A DNA stretch of 64,000 nucleotides from Naasia sp. SYSU D00948 (GCF_017916515.1 NZ_JAFMTA010000001.1:868001-932000); one strand, 5' to 3'. Shown: positions 26,746 to 37,525, counted from the stretch's first letter. Notes: generated from the sequence alone by a model not told the origin. Numbers and translations: made by a program.

Positions 26746-27972
26746 TCAGCCGCCGAGGCGGGCCTTGAGGTTGGCGTCGAGCGTGTCGAGGAACTCGTCC
26801 GTCGTCTGCCACGCCTGGTCCGGGCCGACGAGCAGGGCGAGGTCCTTCGTCATCGCGCCGGACTCGACGGTCGAGATCACGACCTCCTCGAGGGTGTTCG
26901 CGAAGTCGATGAGCTCCTGGTTGCCGTCCAGCTTGCCGCGGTGCGCGAGGCCCCGCGTCCAGGCGTAGATCGAGGCGATCGGGTTCGTCGACGTGGGCTT
27001 GCCCTGCTGGTACTGGCGGTAGTGGCGCGTCACGGTGCCGTGGGCGGCCTCGGCCTCGACGATCCTGCCGTCGGGCGTGGTGAGCACGCTCGTCATGAGG
27101 CCGAGCGAGCCGAAGCCCTGCGCGACGGTGTCGCTCTGGACGTCGCCGTCGTAGTTCTTGCACGCCCAGACGTAGCCGCCCTCCCACTTCAGCGATGCGG
27201 CGACCATGTCGTCGATGAGGCGGTGCTCGTAGGTGAGGCCGGCGGCGTCGAACTTCTCCTTGAACTCGGTGTCGAACACCTCCTGGAAGATGTCCTTGAA
27301 CCGGCCGTCGTAGGCCTTGAGGATCGTGTTCTTCGTCGACAGGTAGACCGGGTAGTTGCGGGCGAGGCCGTAGTTGAGGCTCGCGCGCGCGAAGTCGCGG
27401 ATCGAGTCGTCGAGGTTGTACATCGCCATCGCGACACCGCCGCCCGGCGCCTGGAACACCTCGAACGACTGCGCCTCGCCGCCGTCCTGCGGCTGGAAGC
27501 TGACGGTCAGTGTGCCCGGGCCGTCGAACTTGAAGTCCGTTGCGCGGTACTGGTCGCCGAACGCGTGGCGGCCGACGATGATCGGCTTGTTCCAGCCGGG
27601 CACGAGCCGCGGGATGTTCGAGATGATGATCGGCTCGCGGAAGATGACGCCGCCGAGGATGTTGCGGATGGTGCCGTTCGGGCTCCTCCACATCTTCTTG
27701 AGGCCGAACTCCTCGACGCGCGCCTCGTCCGGGGTGATGGTGGCGCACTTGACGCCCACGCCGTGCTTCTGGATGGCCTTGGCAGCGTCGATCGTGATCT
27801 GGTCGTCGGTCTCGTCGCGCTTCTCGATGCCGAGGTCGTAGTACTCGAGATTCACGTCGAGATACGGGTGGATCAGGCTGTCCTTGATCTTCTGCCAGAT
27901 GATCCGTGTCATCTCGTCGCCGTCGAGCTCGACGACGGTTCCCTCGACCTTGATCTTCTCGCCTGCTGCCAC
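26746..27972 (-). CDS. icd: NADP-dependent isocitrate dehydrogenase
   Basis: Product of 408 residues that oxidises isocitrate to 2-oxoglutarate in the TCA cycle. It is the eukaryote-like homodimeric type: [20 protein letters not shown] at the start, [20 protein letters not shown] with [20 protein letters not shown] (substrate Ser and Arg), [15 protein letters not shown], and the metal Asp residues in [19 protein letters not shown] and [24 protein letters not shown] selection fits [19 protein letters not shown] 27972 is taken as start; a GTG 9 bases upstream is not excluded. Monocistronic and divergent from the GNAT gene. Confidence 0.95.
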   Translation of the reverse strand: MAAGEKIKVEGTVVELDGDEMTRIIWQKIKDSLIHPYLDVNLEYYDLGIEKRDETDDQITIDAAKAIQKHGVGVKCATITPDEARVEEFGLKKMWRSPNGTIRNILGGVIFREPIIISNIPRLVPGWNKPIIVGRHAFGDQYRATDFKFDGPGTLTVSFQPQDGGEAQSFEVFQAPGGGVAMAMYNLDDSIRDFARASLNYGLARNYPVYLSTKNTILKAYDGRFKDIFQEVFDTEFKEKFDAAGLTYEHRLIDDMVAASLKWEGGYVWACKNYDGDVQSDTVAQGFGSLGLMTSVLTTPDGRIVEAEAAHGTVTRHYRQYQQGKPTSTNPIASIYAWTRGLAHRGKLDGNQELIDFANTLEEVVISTVESGAMTKDLALLVGPDQAWQTTDEFLDTLDANLKARLGG

Positions 27973-28101
27973 TGTGCACGCTCCTCGGCTCGTCGTCCCG
28001 CCCGGCGCGGGGCCGCGGTCCAGCTTACCCACCGCCCCGGATGTCTCGACGTCGAGATATCTCGCCCTGCGCCGCCGCTGGCGTGCCACTAACCTGTGCG
28101 C

Positions 28102-28554
28102 ATGGGCCCGCTCGTCCTCGAGGAACTCAACGCGCGCAACATCTCCGCCGCGAACTCGCTCACCCTGAAGCAGGGCCAGGAGCGGTTCGTGGCGCCGCTG
28201 TCCTACTCGATGGCCGAGCCGTTCGTGAACCAGGCGACCATGTGGCCTCGCGTGGTGCGCGAGGACGGCAGGGTCGTCGGCTTCATCATGGGCAACTTCG
28301 ATCCCGCCGCCGAGCGCGAGGAGTTCCGCTGCGCCATCTGGCGCATCCACGTCGCGGCCGAGGCGCAGGGCCACGGCATCGGACGCTTCGCCGTCGAGGA
28401 GCTCGCCGAGGAGGCGCGGCGCCGCGGCTGCGAGCGCGTGACCGTCATCTACGAGCCGGGCGAGCTCGGCCCCGAGCAGTTCTTCCTCCGCCTGGGCTTC
28501 ACACCCATCGGCGAGACGGACTACGGCGAGGTCGTCGCGGCACTCGGCCTCTGA
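28102..28554 (+). CDS. GNAT-family N-acetyltransferase
   Basis: Product of 150 residues (152 if the GTG at 28096 is used). The acetyl-CoA site is visible in [20 protein letters not shown] (pattern Q/R-x-x-G-x-G/A) followed by [20 protein letters not shown] and the C-terminal strand [13 protein letters not shown] typical of spermidine/amine acetyltransferases of this fold. The substrate is unknown. TAACCT at 28088 lies a few bases before the start, so the transcript may be leaderless. Its stop shares a base with the next start (TGATG), so the DNA repair-like gene is coupled to it. Confidence 0.86.
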   Translation: MGPLVLEELNARNISAANSLTLKQGQERFVAPLSYSMAEPFVNQATMWPRVVREDGRVVGFIMGNFDPAAEREEFRCAIWRIHVAAEAQGHGIGRFAVEELAEEARRRGCERVTVIYEPGELGPEQFFLRLGFTPIGETDYGEVVAALGL

Positions 28555-28880
28555 TGCCGGTCTTCGCTCGCGACGGCGAGTACACCGACCAGGTGCTCGA
28601 CGTCGTCGCTCAGATCCCGCCGGGCCGGGTCATGACCTACGGCGACGTGGCCTGGACCTTCGGGCGCCCCGGGGCCCGCGCCGTCGGCATGGTGATGCGG
28701 CTGCACGGCTCCTCGGTCCCCTGGTGGCGGGTGATCCGGGCGGGCGGGCATCCCCCGACGTGCCACGAGCAGGCGGCGCGCGAGCATTACGAAGCGGAGG
28801 GCACCCCGCTGGTGCCGGCCCCGACGGCCGCCGGCTACCGGGTCGACCTCACGGCCGCCCGCTGGCTCCCCGACGGCTGA
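28554..28880 (+). CDS. Alkyltransferase-like protein (ATL, MGMT-related)
   Basis: Product of 108 residues related to the DNA-binding domain of O6-alkylguanine-DNA alkyltransferase: [25 protein letters not shown] with the helix-turn-helix and [11 protein letters not shown] containing the Arg finger. Where MGMT has PCHR with its acceptor Cys, this protein has [10 protein letters not shown], so the alkyl-acceptor Cys is replaced by Trp. ATL proteins bind O6-alkylguanine, flip the base and flag it for nucleotide excision repair. The ATG at 28554 overlaps the GNAT stop by one base. Confidence 0.88.
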   Translation: MPVFARDGEYTDQVLDVVAQIPPGRVMTYGDVAWTFGRPGARAVGMVMRLHGSSVPWWRVIRAGGHPPTCHEQAAREHYEAEGTPLVPAPTAAGYRVDLTAARWLPDG

Positions 28881-28892
28881 GGCGCGCTCGCG

Positions 28893-28966
28893 CGCACCGA
28901 GCACCCCTGAACACCGAGCGCACCTCGTGCACGGGGCGCGCTCGGCGATCCGGGGCGCGGTCGGCG
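28893..28966. repeat. Nested palindrome cluster B (word CACCGAGC)
   Basis: Two forward words, CGCACCGAGC (28893-28902) and ACACCGAGCGC (28911-28921), are followed by two inverted ones, GGGGCGCGCTCGGCG (28933-28947) and GGGGCGCGGTCGGCG (28952-28966), themselves 14/15 identical. It occupies the gap between the ATL gene and the convergent ABC exporter gene. Order W-W-W'-W', as in cluster A, but with a different word. Confidence 0.6.
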
Positions 28967-28985
28967 GTCGGAGGAGCGCTCGCCG

Positions 28986-30794
28986 TCACACCAGCGAGTC
29001 GCGCCACGCCGCGTGCAGCGAGGCGAAGCGCCCCTCCCCCGCGATGAGGTCCGCGGGGGTCCCGTCCTCGACGATGCGGCCGCGCTCCATCACGAGAACG
29101 CGGTCCGCGATCGCGACCGTCGAGAGGCGGTGCGCGATGATGACGGCGGTCCGGTCGGCCAGCAGGGTCTGCAGGGCGTCCTGGACCGCGCGCTCGCTCG
29201 GGATGTCGAGCGAGGCGGTCGCCTCGTCGAGGATGAGGACCGACGGGTCGGCGAGGAACGCGCGGGCGAACGACAGCAGCTGCCGCTGGCCCGCCGACAC
29301 GCGTCCGCCGCGCTTGTTCACGTCGGTGTCGTACCCGTGCGGGAGCCGGCTGATGAACTCGTGGGCGCCCACGGCCTGCGAGGCACGCACGATCTCCTCG
29401 CGAGTCGCCTCCGGCCGCCCGAGCGCGATGTTCTCCGCCACCGTGCCGGAAAAGAGGTACGCCTCCTGCGTCACCATGACGATCGCCCGGCGGAGGTCCT
29501 TCGGGTGCAGCTCCCGCAGGTCGACGCCGTCCAGCAGGACGGCGCCCGCCGTCGGGTCGTAGAACCGCGACAGCAGCTTCGCGAGGGTCGACTTGCCGGC
29601 ACCGGTGGAGCCGACGAGCGCGATCGTCTGACCGGCCGGGATCTCGAGGTCGAAGCGCGGGAGCACGACCTTCCCGTTGCGGTAGCCGAACTCCACCCCC
29701 TGGAACCGCACCGCTCCCCGGGCGGCGCGCAGGGCGACTGGCGCGGCGGGGTCGGCGACCGTCGGCCGCTCCTCGAGCACCCCGGAGATCTTCTCGAGCG
29801 CCGCGGAGGCGGACTGGTAGCCGTTGTAGAACATGGCCACCTCCTCCATCGGATCGAAGAAGCGGCGGACGTACAGCAGCACCGCGAGGAGCACGCCGAT
29901 GGCGAGCTCGCCGCCGGCGACGCGCATGCCGCCCACCAGCAGCACCGCCGCGACGGTGAGGTTGCCGATGAGCACGAGGCCCGGGTCGAAGGTGCCGAAC
30001 AGGCGGAACACGCGCGCGTTGGCGGCGCGGTGGTCCTCGACGAGCCGGCCGAACGTCTCCCGGTTGCGCTCCTCCTTGCGGAAGGCCTTCACCGCGCGGA
30101 TGCCGGTCATGGTCTCGACGAACTGCACGATCACGCGGGCGGACGTCACGCGTGTGGCGCGGAAGAGGCGCTGCGAGCGGACCTGGAACCAGCGCACGAG
30201 CCCGGCGAGCGGCAGGATCGCGACCGCGAGGACGAGCCCGCTGGGCGCGTCCAGCAGCACGAGCGCCACGGCGGTGAACGCCATGTAGAACCCGCCCGAG
30301 ATGAGGTTGCCGATGCCCTCGTCGAGCAGCTCCCGGATCGAGTCGAGGTCGCTCGTCTGCCTCGAGATGATCCGGCCGGACGTGTACGACTCGTGGAAGT
30401 CGAGGCTCAGCCGCTGGGTGTGCGTGAAGACGCGCCGGCGCAGGTCGAACAGGACGTCCTGGCTGATCTTCGCCTGCAGGATGCGGAACCACCCGATCAG
30501 CACGGCGCCGAGCAGGCTCGACAGCAGGAATCCGGCGCCCGCGAGCACGAGCGGCACGGGATCGCCGTCCGCGAGCGCGGGAACGCCCTGGTCGACGCCG
30601 AACGCGATCAGCGCGGGGCCGACCACCTGGGCCGCCGTCGCCGTGACGACCACGACGAACGTGAGCCAGAGCCGGCCGTGCATCGGCCGGAGCAGCTCGA
30701 GCAGCAGCCGCCGCGACCGGCGGCGGATCTCCCGGCTCTCCGCGCGGGACAGGTCCTCGCGCTCCTCGCCGGTGACTCCCGACACGCTGCTCAT
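28986..30794 (-). CDS. ABC exporter half-transporter (second subunit)
   Basis: Product of 602 residues. A six-helix membrane domain (about 40-335) is fused to a nucleotide-binding domain: Walker [22 protein letters not shown]-loop [20 protein letters not shown], signature [20 protein letters not shown] (an S-A-G-Q variant of LSGGQ), Walker [12 protein letters not shown] with the catalytic Glu, and the switch His in [11 protein letters not shown]. Together with the upstream gene it should form a heterodimeric multidrug or lipid exporter. Its start overlaps the partner's stop by 4 bp. Confidence 0.93.
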   Translation of the reverse strand: MSSVSGVTGEEREDLSRAESREIRRRSRRLLLELLRPMHGRLWLTFVVVVTATAAQVVGPALIAFGVDQGVPALADGDPVPLVLAGAGFLLSSLLGAVLIGWFRILQAKISQDVLFDLRRRVFTHTQRLSLDFHESYTSGRIISRQTSDLDSIRELLDEGIGNLISGGFYMAFTAVALVLLDAPSGLVLAVAILPLAGLVRWFQVRSQRLFRATRVTSARVIVQFVETMTGIRAVKAFRKEERNRETFGRLVEDHRAANARVFRLFGTFDPGLVLIGNLTVAAVLLVGGMRVAGGELAIGVLLAVLLYVRRFFDPMEEVAMFYNGYQSASAALEKISGVLEERPTVADPAAPVALRAARGAVRFQGVEFGYRNGKVVLPRFDLEIPAGQTIALVGSTGAGKSTLAKLLSRFYDPTAGAVLLDGVDLRELHPKDLRRAIVMVTQEAYLFSGTVAENIALGRPEATREEIVRASQAVGAHEFISRLPHGYDTDVNKRGGRVSAGQRQLLSFARAFLADPSVLILDEATASLDIPSERAVQDALQTLLADRTAVIIAHRLSTVAIADRVLVMERGRIVEDGTPADLIAGEGRFASLHAAWRDSLV

Positions 30795-32638
30795 GCGCTC
30801 ACCTCCGCCCTCCGGCTCGTCTCGTCCCGGTCGCCGTCCCGCTCGCCGCTCTCGGCATCCCGGGCGTCCTCGTCGTCCAGCTCGTCGTCGTCCTCGAGGC
30901 TCGAGATGACGAAGCGGTAGTGCTCGTTGGTGGCGAGCAGCTCCGAGTGCCGGCCCACCGCCGTGATCCGGCCGTCCTCGAGGACCGCGACGCGGTCGGC
31001 GAGCATGACCGTCGAGGGCCGGTGCGCGACGACGAGCGCGGTGGTGCTCGCGAGCACGCGGCGCAGCGCCGCCTCCACGAGCTCCTCCGTCTCGACGTCG
31101 AGGGCCGAGAGCGGGTCGTCGAGGATCAGGACCGAGGGCTTCGCCGCGACCGCGCGCGCGAGGGCGAGGCGCTGCCGCTGACCGCCGGAGAGGCTCAGCC
31201 CCTCCTCGCCGATCACCGTCTCGACCCCGTCCGGCAGCTCGTACGCGAAGTGCGCCTGGGCCACCTCGAGGGCCTCGGCGAGCGTCTCCTCGCTGCGGTC
31301 CTCGCTGCCGAGGAGAACGTTCTCACGGACGGTGTCGGAGAACAGGGTGGCGTCCTCGAACGCCATCGCGATGTGCCGCCGCAGCTCGGCCAGCCGGAGC
31401 CGCCGCACGTCGACCCCGTCCAGGACGACCGCTCCCCCGGTCACCTCGTAGAGGCGCGAGGGCAGCGCGGTGAGCGTCGACTTCCCCGAGCCGGTGAGGC
31501 CGACGAGCGCGACGGTCTCCCCGGGCTCGAGCACGAGGTCGACGCCGTCCAGCAGGTCAGGCGTGCCGGCCGCGGCGTCCGGGTACCGGAAGCGCGTGCC
31601 GCGGAACTCCAGGCGCCCGCGCGGGTCCGCGATGTTCTCGGGATCCTCGGGGTCGCTGATCGTGACCGGCTCCGAGAGCACCTCGAAGTAGCGGTCCGTG
31701 GCGTTGCGGGCGTCGAGCGTGAACGCGAGCAGGAAGCCGATCGACTCGATCGGGAACCGCAGCACGGTCGCCGTCGCGAAGAAGGCGACGAGCTCGCCGG
31801 GGGTAAGTGCACCCTGGGCCGCGAGGACGGCGCCGACGACGAGGCAGACCGCGAGCGTCCCGTCCGGGATCAGCGTGAGCCAGCGCCAGATGAACGCGAT
31901 CGCCCGCGCCTTCTCCATCTCGGTGCCGTAGAGCTCCTCCGCCTGCCGCTCGAACTTCCGGAGCGCGTGGGGGCCACGGCCGAACGCCTTCAGCACGCGG
32001 ATGCCGTGCACCGACTCCTCGACGGCGGTCGCGAGGTCGCCCGCCTGGTCCTGGCTGCGGCGCGCGGCCCTGCTATACCGCTTCTCGAAGCGCATGGCCA
32101 CGATCCAGATCGGCAGCGCGCTCGCGAGGAACACCGCGCCGAGGAGCGGGTTGATGCCGAACAGCAGGACGGCGCCGACGATCACCGTGACGCCGTTGAC
32201 GACGAGCAGCACGACGCCGAACGCCAGCCAGCGGCGGATCAGATTGAGGTCGCTGACCGCGCGCGAGAGCAGCTGCCCGCTCGGCCACCGGTCGTGGAAC
32301 GCCACGGGCAGGGCCTGCAGCTTCGCGTACAGCGCGTTCCGCATCGACGCCTCGACCCGCGTGTTCGGCGTGAGCACCAGCCATCGCCGCACCAGGATCG
32401 CGACCGCCTCGAAGACGCCGAGCCCCACGATGACGAGCACCGCGGGCAGCACCGCGCTGCTGTCGCCCTCCTGCAGGGCCGAGTCGACGAGCACCTGCAG
32501 GACCTGCGGGATGGCGAGCGCCACGAGGCCCGCGAGCAGGCCGGCGACGATGCCGCCGATCAGGCGCGGGAGGGCAGGGCGGACGAACGGGAGCAGGCGC
32601 GCGAGAGCGCGCCCCGTGGACAGCCTTTCGGCGGACAT
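30791..32638 (-). CDS. ABC exporter half-transporter (first subunit, degenerate site)
   Basis: Product of 615 residues with a membrane domain (about 20-310) and a nucleotide-binding domain: Walker [21 protein letters not shown], signature [20 protein letters not shown], and Walker [12 protein letters not shown], in which the catalytic Glu is Asp. This is the mark of the degenerate ATP site of heterodimeric exporters such as BmrC/BmrD and LmrC/LmrD. The tail is acidic ([20 protein letters not shown]). The ATG at 32638 follows AAGGATCTCG. A 17-codon leader ORF and mutually exclusive pairings lie upstream, suggesting drug-responsive attenuation. Confidence 0.93.
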   Translation of the reverse strand: MSAERLSTGRALARLLPFVRPALPRLIGGIVAGLLAGLVALAIPQVLQVLVDSALQEGDSSAVLPAVLVIVGLGVFEAVAILVRRWLVLTPNTRVEASMRNALYAKLQALPVAFHDRWPSGQLLSRAVSDLNLIRRWLAFGVVLLVVNGVTVIVGAVLLFGINPLLGAVFLASALPIWIVAMRFEKRYSRAARRSQDQAGDLATAVEESVHGIRVLKAFGRGPHALRKFERQAEELYGTEMEKARAIAFIWRWLTLIPDGTLAVCLVVGAVLAAQGALTPGELVAFFATATVLRFPIESIGFLLAFTLDARNATDRYFEVLSEPVTISDPEDPENIADPRGRLEFRGTRFRYPDAAAGTPDLLDGVDLVLEPGETVALVGLTGSGKSTLTALPSRLYEVTGGAVVLDGVDVRRLRLAELRRHIAMAFEDATLFSDTVRENVLLGSEDRSEETLAEALEVAQAHFAYELPDGVETVIGEEGLSLSGGQRQRLALARAVAAKPSVLILDDPLSALDVETEELVEAALRRVLASTTALVVAHRPSTVMLADRVAVLEDGRITAVGRHSELLATNEHYRFVISSLEDDDELDDEDARDAESGERDGDRDETSRRAEVSA

Positions 32639-32811
32639 CGAGATCCTTGGTGGCCCGTCAGGGCCGATCGGAGTGGTGGAAGAGGGGGAAGGCGCCGCGG
32701 TCTATCGCGTGGAGCGACGAGCGAGGGCGGGGGTCGCGCTCAGGATGGTGTCCATCTCGTCCTCCGGTTCCACTCCATGCCCGCCCTCGGAGGGCGGACG
32801 AGCCTCCCACG
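32639..32811 (-). promoter_or_regulatory. Leader region with alternative hairpins before the ABC exporter
   Basis: The 173-bp gap holds a local hairpin (32781-32786 with 32792-32797, 5-base loop) whose left part can instead pair with the leader ORF (32780-32788 with 32723-32731, nine perfect pairs). A second long-range pairing links 32706-32714 with 32804-32812 with one bulge. A small GGCCC/GGGCC hairpin lies just before the ABC Shine-Dalgarno (about 32650-32665). Such exclusive structures around a leader ORF are the usual form of a ribosome-mediated attenuator. Confidence 0.5.
32702..32755 (-). CDS. Putative leader peptide (17 codons) of the ABC exporter operon
   Basis: A short ORF, MDTILSATPALARRSTR, starts with ATG at 32755 behind a strong GGAGG Shine-Dalgarno and stops 63 bp before the ABC gene. 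It is the only short frame in this leader with such a ribosome site. Its codons 11-13 region (GAGGGCGGG on the plus strand, 32723-32731) can pair with 32780-32788. The peptide contains no run of one amino acid, so control by drug-stalled ribosomes, as in the BmrB leader of Bacillus bmrCD, is the favoured reading. This is inferred, not shown. Confidence 0.5.
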   Translation of the reverse strand: MDTILSATPALARRSTR

Positions 32812-34050
32812 CTAGCCGCGTGCGACGCTCTCCTGCAAGGGTCGGATGCGGACGGACAGGCAGGTGACGCTGCCCTCCAGCTTGTGGAACTCGGACAGCT
32901 CGACGGGCAGGACGCGGTAGCCCAGCGAGCGCACCAGCTCGGCGGATCGCGGCGCGGCGGCTGACATGAGGACGGTCTCGGGATCGAGGACCACGACCTG
33001 CGCGCCCTCCGGCTCGGGCACCTCGAGATAGCGCCCGAAGATGCGGGGGTCGTCGAGGGCCTCGCCATGGCCGAGGACGGTCCCGTCGGGCAGCGCGGTG
33101 ACGGCGGTCTTGAGGTGCAGGGCGCGGGTCATCGGCACCCCGACGACCGTGACCCCCCGCGGCGCGAGGAGGGCGCGCAGCTGCCGGATGCCCTCCGCGT
33201 TGGTGCGGCCTCCGCGGCCGACGTAGACCGTGTCGCCCACCACGAGGACGTCGCCGCCGTCGAGGGTCCCGGGCTCCTCGATGCGGGCCATCGGCACGCG
33301 GAGATCGCGCAGGGTCTCCTCCGTCCCGTCGACCTCGTCGCGCCGGTGCTCGGCGCCTGGCCGGGTGAGCACGGCGAGCCCTGCGATCACGACCACGGTG
33401 TCCTCGACGAAGACCGAGTCGGCCATCGCATCTGCAGCGGGGACCTCGACGACGTCCCATCCCTCGGAGCGGAAGGTGTCGACGTAGGCGGCCCACTGCG
33501 CGTCCGCCCGCTCGGGGTCCACCTCCGCGCGCTCCTGGAAGGTCACCGCGCCCTCGGCGAGGTTCGCGGCGGGCAGCCGCACGAGCGCCGTCCGGCCCGA
33601 GCGGAGCACCGCCGGCGGGATCGCCGCGACCGAGCGGTACACGGCGGGGGCCACGGTGAGCGCCGCGATCAGGGTCACCGCGAGGAAGACCAGGTTCACG
33701 TCGGCGAGGCTCGCGAACACCCCGGAGAGGAGCGCCCCGGAGAGCGCGGCGCCGGAGAGGAGCGCGCCGATCGTCGTGCCGAGCAGCGCCCCGGCGAGCG
33801 CCGCCACCACGGCGGTCACCGCGGTCCACCGGAACCGCTCGAAGGCCCCCAGCACGCCGCCGACCGCCAGCACCAGGAAGGCGATCAGCACCCCGAAGCC
33901 GAAGAACCCGTTCGCGGCCGGGATCGACGCGGGGTTGAACCCGTTCCCGACGAAGACCAGGAGGACGGTCGCGAGGTGGGCGGCGAGCGCGGCGACCGCG
34001 GCGCTCAGCAGCGCCGGGAACAGCCGCCGGCGGGGAGGGGTCGAAGGCAC
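32812..34050 (-). CDS. Membrane protein fused to a dimethylargininase (DDAH)-like domain
   Basis: Product of 412 residues. Residues 1-140 hold about four membrane helices (LFPALLSAAVAALAAHLATV; FFGFGVLIAFLVLAVGGVL; VTAVVAALAGALLGTTIGAL; VNLVFLAVTLIAALTVAPAV). Residues 155-412 are an amidinotransferase-fold enzyme: DSVFVEDTVVVIAGLAVLTR, the substrate loop PGTLDGGDVLVVGDTVYVGR, the catalytic His in HLKTAVTAL and the catalytic Cys in LEGSVTCLSVRIRPL. DDAH hydrolyses methylated arginines to citrulline and methylamines. The enzyme is normally soluble and stands alone, so the membrane fusion is unusual. Confidence 0.85.
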   Translation of the reverse strand: MPSTPPRRRLFPALLSAAVAALAAHLATVLLVFVGNGFNPASIPAANGFFGFGVLIAFLVLAVGGVLGAFERFRWTAVTAVVAALAGALLGTTIGALLSGAALSGALLSGVFASLADVNLVFLAVTLIAALTVAPAVYRSVAAIPPAVLRSGRTALVRLPAANLAEGAVTFQERAEVDPERADAQWAAYVDTFRSEGWDVVEVPAADAMADSVFVEDTVVVIAGLAVLTRPGAEHRRDEVDGTEETLRDLRVPMARIEEPGTLDGGDVLVVGDTVYVGRGGRTNAEGIRQLRALLAPRGVTVVGVPMTRALHLKTAVTALPDGTVLGHGEALDDPRIFGRYLEVPEPEGAQVVVLDPETVLMSAAAPRSAELVRSLGYRVLPVELSEFHKLEGSVTCLSVRIRPLQESVARG

Positions 34051-34085
34051 CCGACCACCCTAACGAAGGCGCCCTGAGCCCCCGG

Positions 34086-35690
34086 TCAGTGGTAGAAGTG
34101 CCGCTCGCCGGTGAAGTACATCGGGACGCCCGCGCGCTTGGCCGCGTCGATGACCTCCTCGTCGCGCACCGACCCGCCGGGCTGGACGACGGCCCGGACC
34201 CCGGCGTCGAGCAGCACCTGGAGGCCGTCCGAGAACGGGAAGAACGCGTCGGACGCCGCGACCGACCCCCGGGCACGCTTGCCGGCGCGCGAGACGGCGA
34301 GGTGGCAGGAGTCGACGCGGTTGACCTGCCCCATGCCCACGCCGACGGATGCGCCGCCGTCGGCGAGCAGGATCGCGTTCGACTTCACGGCACGGCACGC
34401 GCGCCACGCGAACTCGAGGTCGGCCCGCGTCGCGTCGTCGACCTCCTCGCCGGACACGAGACGCCAGCCGGACGAGTCGTGCTGGGCGGATCCCCGCTCC
34501 GCGTCGAAGCTGTCGGCGGTCTGGAGGAGGACGCCGCCGCTGATCTGCCGGAACTCCCAGCCCTCCCGCCGGTAGTCGGCGGGGAGACGGAGGATGCGCA
34601 GGTTCTTCTTCCGGGAGAGCACCGCGAGGGCGTCGCTCTCGAAGTCGGGGGCGACGAGCACCTCGGTGAACACGTCGGCCACCTGCTCGGCCATGCGCAG
34701 CGTGACGGTCCGGTTCGCGGCGATGACGCCGCCGAACGCCGACACGGGATCGCACTCGTGCGCGCGGATGTGGGCGGAGGCGATCGGGTCCACGGTCTTC
34801 GCCGACGCCACGGCCACCCCGCATGGGTTGGCGTGCTTGATGATGGCGACCGCGGGCCGCTCGAAGTCGTACGCGGCGCGGACGGCGGCGTCGGCATCGA
34901 CGTAGTTGTTGTAGCTCATCTCCTTGCCGGCGAGCTGCTCGGCCTGGGCGATCCCGCGCCCCTCGGCGAAGGTGTAGAGGGAGGCCTGCTGGTGCGAGTT
35001 CTCGCCGTAGCGCAGCGGCGCCGCGAGCGTCGCCTCGACGCGGAGCACGCGGTCGCGCTCGCCCGTCTCCTTGGCCAGCCAGTCGGCGACCTGCCGGTCG
35101 TAGGACGCCGTGTGGCCGAACGCGGCGGCGGCGAGGGCGCGGCGCTGCTCGAGCGTCGTCCCGCCCTCGGCGAGGGCGCGCCGGATCCCGTCGTACCCGT
35201 CCGGCGACACGACGACCGCGACGTTCGCGTGGTTCTTGGCGGCGGCGCGGACCATCGCCGGCCCGCCGATGTCGATCTGCTCGATGACCTCCGCGGCGGG
35301 GGCACCCGACGCACGCGTCTCCGCGAACGGGTAGAGGTTGACCACCGCGAGCTCGAATGCCCGGATGCCGAGGTCGTCGAGCTGGCGCTCGTGGTCCTCG
35401 AGCCGCAGGTCCGCGAGCAGGCCGCCGTGGACCGCGGGGTGCAGGGTCTTCACCCGCCCGTCGAGCGACTCGGGGAACCCGGTCACCGACGCGACCTCCG
35501 TCACGGGGACGCCCGCCTCCTGGAGGAGCGCGGCGGTCGAGCCGGTGGAGACGAGCTCCACGCCCGCGGCGGCGAGCGCCTGACCGAGCTCGACGAGCCC
35601 GGTCTTGTCGCTCACTGAGAGGATCGCCCGCCGGATCGGGATCCGGTCGCGCTCGCGGTAGAGGCTGGGGTCGATGCGGGGGCCACTCAT
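34086..35690 (-). CDS. purH: Bifunctional AICAR transformylase/IMP cyclohydrolase
   Basis: Product of 534 residues catalysing the last two steps of IMP synthesis. The N-terminal cyclohydrolase domain reads [31 protein letters not shown] and [15 protein letters not shown]. The transformylase domain has [16 protein letters not shown], the catalytic Lys-His in [15 protein letters not shown], and [20 protein letters not shown]. The ATG at 35690 overlaps the purN stop (ATGA). It uses 10-formyl-THF, the product of FolD, and its substrate AICAR (ZMP) is the ligand of the riboswitch in front of glyA-folD. Confidence 0.96.
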   Translation of the reverse strand: MSGPRIDPSLYRERDRIPIRRAILSVSDKTGLVELGQALAAAGVELVSTGSTAALLQEAGVPVTEVASVTGFPESLDGRVKTLHPAVHGGLLADLRLEDHERQLDDLGIRAFELAVVNLYPFAETRASGAPAAEVIEQIDIGGPAMVRAAAKNHANVAVVVSPDGYDGIRRALAEGGTTLEQRRALAAAAFGHTASYDRQVADWLAKETGERDRVLRVEATLAAPLRYGENSHQQASLYTFAEGRGIAQAEQLAGKEMSYNNYVDADAAVRAAYDFERPAVAIIKHANPCGVAVASAKTVDPIASAHIRAHECDPVSAFGGVIAANRTVTLRMAEQVADVFTEVLVAPDFESDALAVLSRKKNLRILRLPADYRREGWEFRQISGGVLLQTADSFDAERGSAQHDSSGWRLVSGEEVDDATRADLEFAWRACRAVKSNAILLADGGASVGVGMGQVNRVDSCHLAVSRAGKRARGSVAASDAFFPFSDGLQVLLDAGVRAVVQPGGSVRDEEVIDAAKRAGVPMYFTGERHFYH

Positions 35691-36277
35691 CGGGCGTACT
35701 CCTCGAGTCGGACGGATCCCTCGGCGATGCCGCGGAGCACCTCCGAGAGCAGGCGGCGCTCGACCACCTTGATGCGCTCGTGGAGGGTGTCCTCGGTGTC
35801 GCCGGGAAGGACGGGGACGCGCTCCTGCGCCAGGATCGGGCCGGTGTCGACGCCCTCGTCGACCACGATGACACTCGCCCCGGTCTCCGCCACGCCCGCG
35901 GCCATGGCGTCGCGGACGGCGTGGGCCCCGGGGAACTCCGGCAGGTAGGCGGGGTGCGTGTTCAGCAGCCGGGGGGACAGCTCGCGCACGACCTCCGCCG
36001 GCAGGAGGCGCATGAATCCGCTGAGGACGACGAGGCCCGGTCGCCAGCACCGGATCTGCCGGAGCAGCTCTCGGCCCCACTCCTCGCGGCTGTCGAACGA
36101 GGAGAGCGGCACGGTGAAGGACGGGACCCCGTGCTGCTCGGCGAACAGCAGCCCGTCCGCCTCGCGGTCGGCGCCGACCGCGACGACGCGTACGGGGAAG
36201 TCGGCGTGCTCCGCCTCGGCGAGCAGCGCGGCGAGGTTCGTCCCGCCGCCCGAGATGAGGACGACGACGGACAGCAC
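35687..36277 (-). CDS. purN: Phosphoribosylglycinamide formyltransferase
   Basis: Product of 196 residues that formylates GAR with 10-formyl-THF in purine synthesis. Seen: [20 protein letters not shown] (phosphate loop), [20 protein letters not shown], the catalytic Asn/His in [20 protein letters not shown] and the Asp in [20 protein letters not shown]. It is the middle gene of perM-purN-purH, an order also known from mycobacteria. It begins with GTG and lies 9 bp after the perM gene. Confidence 0.95.
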   Translation of the reverse strand: MLSVVVLISGGGTNLAALLAEAEHADFPVRVVAVGADREADGLLFAEQHGVPSFTVPLSSFDSREEWGRELLRQIRCWRPGLVVLSGFMRLLPAEVVRELSPRLLNTHPAYLPEFPGAHAVRDAMAAGVAETGASVIVVDEGVDTGPILAQERVPVLPGDTEDTLHERIKVVERRLLSEVLRGIAEGSVRLEEYAR

Positions 36278-36286
36278 CCCGAAATC

Positions 36287-37525
36287 CTACCGGCGAAGCT
36301 CCTCCGAGAGGGACGCGGTGCCGCTTCCCACCGAGGCCGACCGACGGCCGGCCGTGAGGAGGCCGAGGGCGACCGCGACCGCGACCTCGAGCGCGACGAC
36401 CACGCCGACGAGGAGCGGGTCCGGGCCGACCGAGGCGAGCCGCCCGGGACCGGCCGCTCCGGATGCCGCCCAGCAGAGCAGCCCCAGCACGACCCCGCCG
36501 GCGACGCCCGCGGCGCCGGCCGCGGCGAGGAGCTCCGGCACCGCCGGCGGCAGCAGCAGCGTCCGGTCCAGCCGCGGCCGCAGCAGGGCGCCGCAGAGGA
36601 ACGCCACCGCGAGCGGCACGGCGAGGCCGAGGAACCCGAACGCGAGGTCCCCCGCGGGCAGCGCGCCGAGCACAGGGAGTCCGGGGACCGGCCCCAGCGC
36701 CGTCCCGAGCGGCGAGACCGAGGACCCGGCGCCCAGCGAGAACCCCGGTCCGGTGAGCCAGGCGGCCGCCCAGATCACGAGGTCGGGCAGCAGCGCGAGC
36801 TGGCCCAGCGTGAGCACCGCGCCGCCGAGGACGTCGCCCTGCAGCGCCTCGTACAGCGAGACGACCGTGGCGTAGCCGAGGACCAGGAGCACCGCGACGG
36901 CCACGGACGCGGCCGCGAGGAGGCCCGCGATCGCCGCGACCCCGGCCCGTGCGCCCTCGCCGAGGAGGACGGCCCAGCCGGGCGCGATCGGCAGGCGCAG
37001 GAGCGGGTTGCGCAGCGGCACCCCGCGCCGCCGATGCCAGCCGACGGCGAGCCCGGCGACGAAGACGGCGAGCGGCAGCACGACGCCCTGCCAGCGTGAG
37101 GGCTGCGCGGCCGGCGTCCCGGCCGTCAGCGCGAGCACCAGCGAGAGGAGGCCGAACACCGCGATCGCGGTGACCGCGGCGAGCCGCCGGTGGTCGGTCT
37201 CGAAGAGCCGGCCGCCCGCGCGCACGGCGAGGAGGGCGGTGAGGAGCGCGATGCCGAGGGCACCGATCGTCACGTGGAAGGGCTCGGCGGCTCCCGGAAG
37301 CCCGAGGGCCGCGGCGACGACGGGATCCAGCGTGAACCGGATGTCGACGCCGTGGCCGAGCAGCCAGGTGTCGGCGGCGGCGCGGTAGAAGACGGCCCAG
37401 TCGATGCCGAGCTCGTACTGGATCGCCCACAGGGCGGTGAGCGGGACGAGGAGGACCCCGAACCCGATTCCCGCGACGAGGAGGGACTCGAGGGCGGCCA
37501 GGAGCGCGGTGAGCGGGCGGTTCAT
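36287..37525 (-). CDS. perM: PerM/DUF6350-family integral membrane protein
   Basis: Product of 412 residues with about ten hydrophobic helices and a Trp-rich first loop ([20 protein letters not shown] and [16 protein letters not shown]). This pattern fits the DUF6350 family, whose mycobacterial member PerM supports cell division during chronic infection and stabilises FtsB. The location directly before purN-purH matches the mycobacterial order, which strengthens the call. No catalytic motif is visible. The symbol rests on family and synteny. Confidence 0.8.
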   Translation of the reverse strand: MNRPLTALLAALESLLVAGIGFGVLLVPLTALWAIQYELGIDWAVFYRAAADTWLLGHGVDIRFTLDPVVAAALGLPGAAEPFHVTIGALGIALLTALLAVRAGGRLFETDHRRLAAVTAIAVFGLLSLVLALTAGTPAAQPSRWQGVVLPLAVFVAGLAVGWHRRRGVPLRNPLLRLPIAPGWAVLLGEGARAGVAAIAGLLAAASVAVAVLLVLGYATVVSLYEALQGDVLGGAVLTLGQLALLPDLVIWAAAWLTGPGFSLGAGSSVSPLGTALGPVPGLPVLGALPAGDLAFGFLGLAVPLAVAFLCGALLRPRLDRTLLLPPAVPELLAAAGAAGVAGGVVLGLLCWAASGAAGPGRLASVGPDPLLVGVVVALEVAVAVALGLLTAGRRSASVGSGTASLSEELRR

